This document shows, piece by piece, positions 60,043 to 64,000 of a stretch of 64,000 nt of DNA. The position numbers and the translations under genes are program-made. The notes under the pieces are model-generated. The model was given only the letters and a program-made list of their open reading frames with translations, made no database searches and was not told where the DNA came from. The stretch is from Variovorax paradoxus (GTDB taxonomy: Bacteria > Pseudomonadota > Gammaproteobacteria > Burkholderiales > Burkholderiaceae_C): the NCBI RefSeq assembly GCF_022009635.1, contig NZ_CP091716.1, positions 5,043,501-5,107,500 on the forward strand. Reading direction: 5' to 3'. Within the stretch, counting starts at the first letter, position 1. Each line of letters opens with the position of its first letter.

Positions 60043-60797
60043 CAGTGGCCTTGGTGCGAACTCAGGATCTGGCCGAGGAACTGGCGCGTGCGCTCGTCCT
60101 TCGGGTTGCCGAAGAACTCCTCGGGCGGCGCCTGCTCCACGATCTTGCCTTCGGCCATGAAGATCACGCGGTCGGCCACGCTGCGGGCGAAGCCCATTTC
60201 GTGCGTCACGCACAGCATGGTCATGCCGTCTTCGGCCAGGCCGATCATGGTGTCGAGCACTTCCTTGACCATCTCGGGGTCGAGCGCGGAGGTGGGCTCG
60301 TCGAACAGCATGATCTTCGGCGTCATGCACAGCGCGCGCGCAATGGCCACGCGCTGCTGCTGGCCGCCGGAGAGCTGACTCGGGTACTTGTTGGCCTGCT
60401 CGGGAATGCGCACCCGCGTGAGGTACTTCATGGCAATTTCCTCGGCCTGCGCCTTGGTCATGCCGCGCGAGCGCTTCGGCGCGAGCGTGCAGTTCTCCAG
60501 GATGGTGAGATGCGGAAACAGGTTGAACTGCTGGAACACCATGCCCACCTCGGCACGCACCGCGTCGATGTTCTTGCCGCCGGCCGTGAGGTCGATGCCG
60601 TCGACCACGATGCGGCCCTTCTGCACCGTCTCGAGCCGGTTGATGCAGCGGATCAGCGTCGACTTGCCCGAGCCCGAGGGCCCGCAGATCACGATGCGCT
60701 CGCCCTGGCGCACCGACAGGTCGATGCCGGTCAACACCTGGAATTCACCGTACCACTTGTTGACCGCTTCCATGCGGATGATCGATTCCGTCGTCAT
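60042..60797 (-). CDS. Polar-amino-acid-type ABC transporter ATP-binding protein
   Basis: 251 residues, GlnQ/HisP class. Walker [21 protein letters not shown], signature [20 protein letters not shown], Walker [16 protein letters not shown] and H-loop [10 protein letters not shown]. Together with two permeases and a family-3 binding protein it makes a complete importer. Context suggests 2-ketogluconate or another sugar acid as substrate, despite the amino-acid-type sequence. Confidence 0.93.
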   Translation of the reverse strand: MTTESIIRMEAVNKWYGEFQVLTGIDLSVRQGERIVICGPSGSGKSTLIRCINRLETVQKGRIVVDGIDLTAGGKNIDAVRAEVGMVFQQFNLFPHLTILENCTLAPKRSRGMTKAQAEEIAMKYLTRVRIPEQANKYPSQLSGGQQQRVAIARALCMTPKIMLFDEPTSALDPEMVKEVLDTMIGLAEDGMTMLCVTHEMGFARSVADRVIFMAEGKIVEQAPPEEFFGNPKDERTRQFLGQILSSHQGH

Positions 60798-60833
60798 GCC
60801 AGGATTTCCTTCAGCCTCTTTGTATCGCGGTGA

Positions 60834-61631
60834 TTACTGCATCTTGGGCAGGTCGACCTGCAGCCACTTTTGATACAGCTTGTTCAGCTCGCCGTTGGCA
60901 GTGTTCTTCTGCACGAACTCGTTCACCGCCTTGGTCAGCTCTTCCTGGCCGGGGCGCATCGCGATGCCCATCGACTGCTGCACCAGCGTGAACTTGTTTT
61001 CGTAGGTGTTGGCGGGCACGCGCTTGGCGATCTGCGCGGCGACGGTCACCGAGCAGCCGATGGCATCGACCTGGCCGGAGATCAGCGCCTGCATGGCCGA
61101 AGCGTCGTCGTCGAAGCGGCGGATTTCAGTGCCTTCCGGCGCGGCCTTGGTCACGGCCACGTCTTGCGTGGACGCACGGGCCACGCCCACGCGCAGGCCC
61201 TTCAGGTCGGCCGCTGCCTTGATGGGCGTCTTGCTCGCGCCGTACAGCACGATGGTCGCGGCAGCGTAGGGCTGCGAGAACTGCACCTGCTTGGCGCGCT
61301 CGGGCGTGATGGCCAGCGAAGCCACCAGCAGGTCGACCTTGTTGGTCAGCAGGAAGGGAATGCGGTTCGGGCCGGTCACCGGCACGATGTTGGCTTTCAC
61401 GCCCCAGTCCTTGGCCAGCAGCTTGGCCACGTCGGCGTCGTAGCCGTCGGGCTGGTTCTTGGCGTCGGTGGTGCCGTAGGGCGGAAAGTCGACCAGCATG
61501 CCGATGGTGATCTCGCCCTTCTTCTTGATGTCGGCCACGCTCTGCGCGCAAGCGAAGGGAGCGAACACGGTCAGGGCGGCGCCGAGCCCCAGGGCTGCGA
61601 TCGCCGCGCGGCGGGTGGTGGTACGGGTCAT
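60834..61631 (-). CDS. Periplasmic solute-binding protein, SBP family 3
   Basis: 265 residues. Signal peptide TTRRAAIAALGLGAALTVFA with cleavage after FACAQ (about residue 30). Mature domain: EITIGMLVDFPPYGTTDAKN, DLLVASLAITPERAKQVQFS, ATIVLYGASKTPIKAAADLK and NEFVQKNTANGELNKLYQKW. Family 3 proteins usually bind amino acids; some bind opines and related acids. Its operon partners predict a sugar acid ligand. A run of A-rich sequence separates it from the permease gene upstream. Confidence 0.9.
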   Translation of the reverse strand: MTRTTTRRAAIAALGLGAALTVFAPFACAQSVADIKKKGEITIGMLVDFPPYGTTDAKNQPDGYDADVAKLLAKDWGVKANIVPVTGPNRIPFLLTNKVDLLVASLAITPERAKQVQFSQPYAAATIVLYGASKTPIKAAADLKGLRVGVARASTQDVAVTKAAPEGTEIRRFDDDASAMQALISGQVDAIGCSVTVAAQIAKRVPANTYENKFTLVQQSMGIAMRPGQEELTKAVNEFVQKNTANGELNKLYQKWLQVDLPKMQ

Positions 61632-61690
61632 GGAATATGTCTCCTGAATAAAGAAAGGAACGACGAGAAAGAAAAAACGAAAAAAGGAAA

Positions 61691-62344
61691 TCAGCGGGCC
61701 AGCGCGCGGGCGCGCTTGCGCTCCATGCGCGCGGCCAGCAAAGAGAGCGGCCAGCAGATCACGAAGTAGATGGCAGCCACCACCGAGAACACGATGAGCG
61801 GCTGGAAGGTGGCGTTGTTGACGATCTGCCCGGCGCGCGTCACCTCGACGAAGCCGATGATGGCCGCGAGCGAGGTGCCCTTGATGATCTGCACCACGTA
61901 GCCCACGGTGGGCGCGAGCGCGATCTTGAAGGCCTGCGGCAGCACCACGTCGCGCATGCGGGAGGTGTACTTGAGGCTCAGCGCCTCGGCCGCTTCCCAC
62001 TGGCCACGCGGAATGGCCTCGATGCAGCCGCGCCAGATCTCGCCGAGGAAGGCGGCGCTGTTCAGGATGAGTGCCACGCCGGCCGCCACCCACGGGTTGA
62101 TGTCCAGCCCCAGCACCGGCGCGCCGAAGAACACCAGGAACAGCTGCAGCAGCAGCGGCGTGCCCTGGAAGATCTGGATGAAGGTGGTCGAGATGCCGCG
62201 CGCCCACGTCGATTCCGACGTGCGCATCAGCGCGATGGCCAACCCCAGGATCGCGCCGCCCACGAAGGCGATGGCCGACAGCGCGAGCGTCCACTTGGCC
62301 GCTTCGAGGATGAAAAGGAATTCGGGAAAACCGAAGGTACGCAT
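61691..62344 (-). CDS. Amino-acid-type ABC permease (HisM/GlnP family), second
   Basis: 217 residues with about five membrane segments (ILEAAKWTLALSAIAFVGGA, FIQIFQGTPLLLQLFLVFFG) and the EAA loop FLGEIWRGCIEAIPRGQWEA, then LSLKYTSRMRDVVLPQAFKI. Forms a heterodimer with the permease encoded at 62373-63044, 28 bases upstream. Confidence 0.93.
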   Translation of the reverse strand: MRTFGFPEFLFILEAAKWTLALSAIAFVGGAILGLAIALMRTSESTWARGISTTFIQIFQGTPLLLQLFLVFFGAPVLGLDINPWVAAGVALILNSAAFLGEIWRGCIEAIPRGQWEAAEALSLKYTSRMRDVVLPQAFKIALAPTVGYVVQIIKGTSLAAIIGFVEVTRAGQIVNNATFQPLIVFSVVAAIYFVICWPLSLLAARMERKRARALAR

Positions 62345-62372
62345 GATGTTGTGCTCCGTCCGTCGTCTGGGC

Positions 62373-63044
62373 TTACCGGCGGTCCGGATAGTTGAGCGTG
62401 CGCTTGTAGATCAGCTTGAACATCGCCGAGAAGGCGAGCGCCAGCGCAAGGTAGATGGCGGCAACCACGATGTAGATCTCGAAGCTGCGGAAGGTCTGCG
62501 ACTGCAGGTTGGCGGCCACCGAGGTCAGGTCGTCGGCCGAGATGACCGACACCACGGCCGAACTCAGCATCAGCAAAATGAACTGGCTGGTGAGCGCCGG
62601 GTAGATGGCCTTGAGCGCCGGCTTGATGATCACGAAGCGGAAGATCTCCCAGGGCTTGAGGTTCAGCGCGCGGCCCGCCTCGATCTGGCCCTTGGGAATC
62701 GACTCGATGCCCGCGCGGATGATTTCCGTGGCGTAGGCGCCCAGGTTCACCACCATGGCCACCAGCGCGGCCGTCTGCGGCGACCAGCGCAGGCCGATGG
62801 CCGGCAGCGCGAAGAAGAAAAAGAACAGCTGCACGAGGAACGGCGTGTTGCGGATCACCTCGATGTAGGCATTGATGATGAAGCGCAGCCAGCCCGGCCC
62901 CGAGGTCTTGCCCCAGGCGCAGAAGATGGCGACCACCAGGCCCAGCACCGTGGCGATGAGCGAGAGCTGGATCGTGATCCACGTGCCCTTGAGCAACAGC
63001 GGCCAGGCGGCGAAGACGGCGTCGAATTGAAACTGGTAGTTCAT
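62373..63044 (-). CDS. Amino-acid-type ABC permease (HisQ family), first
   Basis: 223 residues. ATG at 63044; an earlier in-frame Met at 63098 would place the start beside the operator and was not used. Membrane segments include TIQLSLIATVLGLVVAIFCA and FIINAYIEVIRNTPFLVQLF; EAA loop YATEIIRAGIESIPKGQIEA. First gene of the operon, 70 bases from the PtxS-type operator. Confidence 0.92.
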   Translation of the reverse strand: MNYQFQFDAVFAAWPLLLKGTWITIQLSLIATVLGLVVAIFCAWGKTSGPGWLRFIINAYIEVIRNTPFLVQLFFFFFALPAIGLRWSPQTAALVAMVVNLGAYATEIIRAGIESIPKGQIEAGRALNLKPWEIFRFVIIKPALKAIYPALTSQFILLMLSSAVVSVISADDLTSVAANLQSQTFRSFEIYIVVAAIYLALALAFSAMFKLIYKRTLNYPDRR

Positions 63045-63107
63045 GGTGGGGCGAGCGCAAGAAAGGTCGGGATGTGCGCGTACGAGCCTCGAAAGCAATG
63101 CTTGCAG

Positions 63108-63127
63108 CTTATATGAAACCGGTTTCA
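63108..63127 (-). promoter_or_regulatory. PtxS-type operator TGAAACCGGTTTCA with adjacent -10
   Basis: A perfect 14-base palindrome at 63114-63127, identical to the site reported for Pseudomonas PtxS. Directly downstream in the minus-strand direction is TATAAG (63113-63108), a good -10 hexamer, so the repressor would sit between -35 and -10. It lies upstream of the transporter-kgu-ptxS genes. The regulator is encoded at the far end of the same run. Confidence 0.85.
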
Positions 63128-63169
63128 GAGCAGATTAGGGATTCCCCTAGGTACCCTGCATCAGGGCTC

Positions 63170-64000
63170 TCAGCGGCGGCTGGCCGCGGCAAGCTCCGCG
63201 GCGGACAGAACCACATCGGAACTGCCGCGCAAGCGCTTGACCGCGAGATCGACGAAGGCCCGCACCCGCCGGGGTTGCGAGGCCCGGCTGCCGTAGTAGA
63301 TGTGGAAGCCGATGTGCGAGCTGATGTGCGGAACCAGCAAGGGCACGAGCCGTCCGGCGCGAATGTGGGCGGCGGCGGAAAAGTTGGCCAGTTGCCCGAT
63401 GACGCGGCCCGCCAGGACGGCCTGAAGCTCCATTTCCGCATCGTTGGTCGAGAGCGCCGGAGACATCGGGCGCTGCTCCACTTCGTTGTCGACCATGAGG
63501 TACCACGGTGAAACGCGCCCCGTGGTCGGATGCCGGTACACGCTGCACTGGTGCGATGCGAGGTCCGCGATCGTGGCCGGCGTTCCGTGCCGGGCCAGGT
63601 AGGCCGGCGCGGCGCAGACGATCATCTGCACCGGGAAAAGAGTGCGGCCGATCACGCCCTCGTTCAGCCCGGTGCCGATGCGAAACCCGACGTCGACCCT
63701 GTCCTGCACCCAATCGCCCAGCCTGTCGTCCAGCTGGATGTCGGGCTGAATGCCCGGATAGGCCTGGCAGAACTCGTCGAGCACCGGCATCAGCAAGGCA
63801 GGAAACCCGGTCTTCGGTCCCACGATGCGCAGCGCTCCCGAGACTTCGTCTCTCGCTTCGCGCACAAGGTCGAGCGCGCGATCCAACGCGGCCAGCGCCG
63901 GTTGCGTGTTCTCCAGGAAACGCTGGCCTTCCTCGGTCAATGACAGGCTGCGTGTCGTGCGGTGCAGGAGCCGCACGCCCAGATGCTGTTCCAGCTGCGC
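63170..64000 (-). CDS. LysR-type regulator, N-terminus off window
   Basis: 277 residues visible, missing about the first 40 because the gene runs past the right edge. The visible start AQLEQHLGVRLLHRTTRSLS is the end of the HTH wing of a LysR protein, followed by LTEEGQRFLENTQPALAALD. The effector domain contains LPVLDEFCQAYPGIQPDIQL-like sequence and YRHPTTGRVSPWYLMVDNEV. It resembles the large group of LysR regulators that control adjacent oxidoreductases. Same direction as the kgu-like operon, 125 bases before its first gene, but a separate promoter for that operon is evident. Confidence 0.88.
   Translation of the reverse strand, partial: AQLEQHLGVRLLHRTTRSLSLTEEGQRFLENTQPALAALDRALDLVREARDEVSGALRIVGPKTGFPALLMPVLDEFCQAYPGIQPDIQLDDRLGDWVQDRVDVGFRIGTGLNEGVIGRTLFPVQMIVCAAPAYLARHGTPATIADLASHQCSVYRHPTTGRVSPWYLMVDNEVEQRPMSPALSTNDAEMELQAVLAGRVIGQLANFSAAAHIRAGRLVPLLVPHISSHIGFHIYYGSRASQPRRVRAFVDLAVKRLRGSSDVVLSAAELAAASRR

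Noticed and set aside
1..64000. CRISPR arrays, rRNA, tRNA, riboswitches
   Set aside because: No regularly spaced repeats, cloverleaf signatures or ribosomal sequence were recognised in a by-eye reading; weak candidates may still have been missed.

Overview
The window is strongly GC-rich. Its gene content (alpha-E/circularly permuted ATP-grasp/transglutaminase genes, HDLRQP-type hybrid kinase, T6SS VgrG, many ABC and CoA-dependent catabolic genes) and the style of its intergenic REP-like repeats point to a Betaproteobacterium of the Comamonadaceae, most likely Variovorax or a close relative. That assignment rests on pattern recognition and has not been searched. No tRNA, rRNA, CRISPR array, transposase or integrase was recognised.

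Layout. 1-7302 (minus): one end of a dialkylresorcinol/aryl-polyene type fatty-acid-like pathway. The order is darA-like, darB-like, a small unknown protein, a BtrH-like protein, an ABC-2 exporter, an acyl carrier protein, an atypical ketosynthase and the start of a second ketosynthase-like gene. Most junctions are ATGA/GTGA overlaps. 7364-11428: glycerol catabolism (glpD divergent from glpR-glpK). 11459-13773: an exported SH3 protein and a membrane phosphoethanolamine-transferase-like sulfatase. 13811-16280 and 19981-28702: two loci of an ATP-grasp amidoligase / alpha-E / transglutaminase system. The first has separate genes; the second has a fused gene, two transglutaminases, an embedded lipoprotein solute-binding protein and a RidA. 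Between them lie an enoyl-CoA hydratase and comEC. 28792-33075: small hypothetical genes, a nucleotidyltransferase, two tandem secreted proteins and a SMI1-CbrC-like protein. 33095-42243 (minus): a co-directional catabolic gene cluster (ABC importer, FAD oxidoreductase, class III CoA-transferase, enoyl-CoA hydratase, ferredoxin, LysR, SDR, dihydrodipicolinate-synthase family aldolase) of unknown substrate.

42676-49003 (plus): a type VI secretion cargo island. VgrG is followed by a multidomain peptidoglycan-targeting effector whose 3' half, with everything downstream, becomes AT-rich. Then come a periplasmic immunity candidate, the frameshifted and internally deleted remnant of a second effector, and a second immunity paralogue. 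49078-52721: an orphan hybrid histidine kinase, two small membrane proteins and a NarL-type response regulator. 52753-56281: a Tat-exported serine hydrolase divergent from a GMC oxidoreductase.

56181-63127 (minus): a 2-ketogluconate (kgu/ptxS-like) utilisation operon. The LacI regulator, reductase, PfkB kinase and TIM-barrel epimerase match the Pseudomonas kguD/kguK/kguE/ptxS set. A perfect copy of the published PtxS operator palindrome, TGAAACCGGTTTCA, sits 70 bases upstream of the first transporter gene. The expected MFS permease KguT is absent and its place is taken by a polar-amino-acid-type ABC transporter. A LysR regulator gene runs off the right edge.
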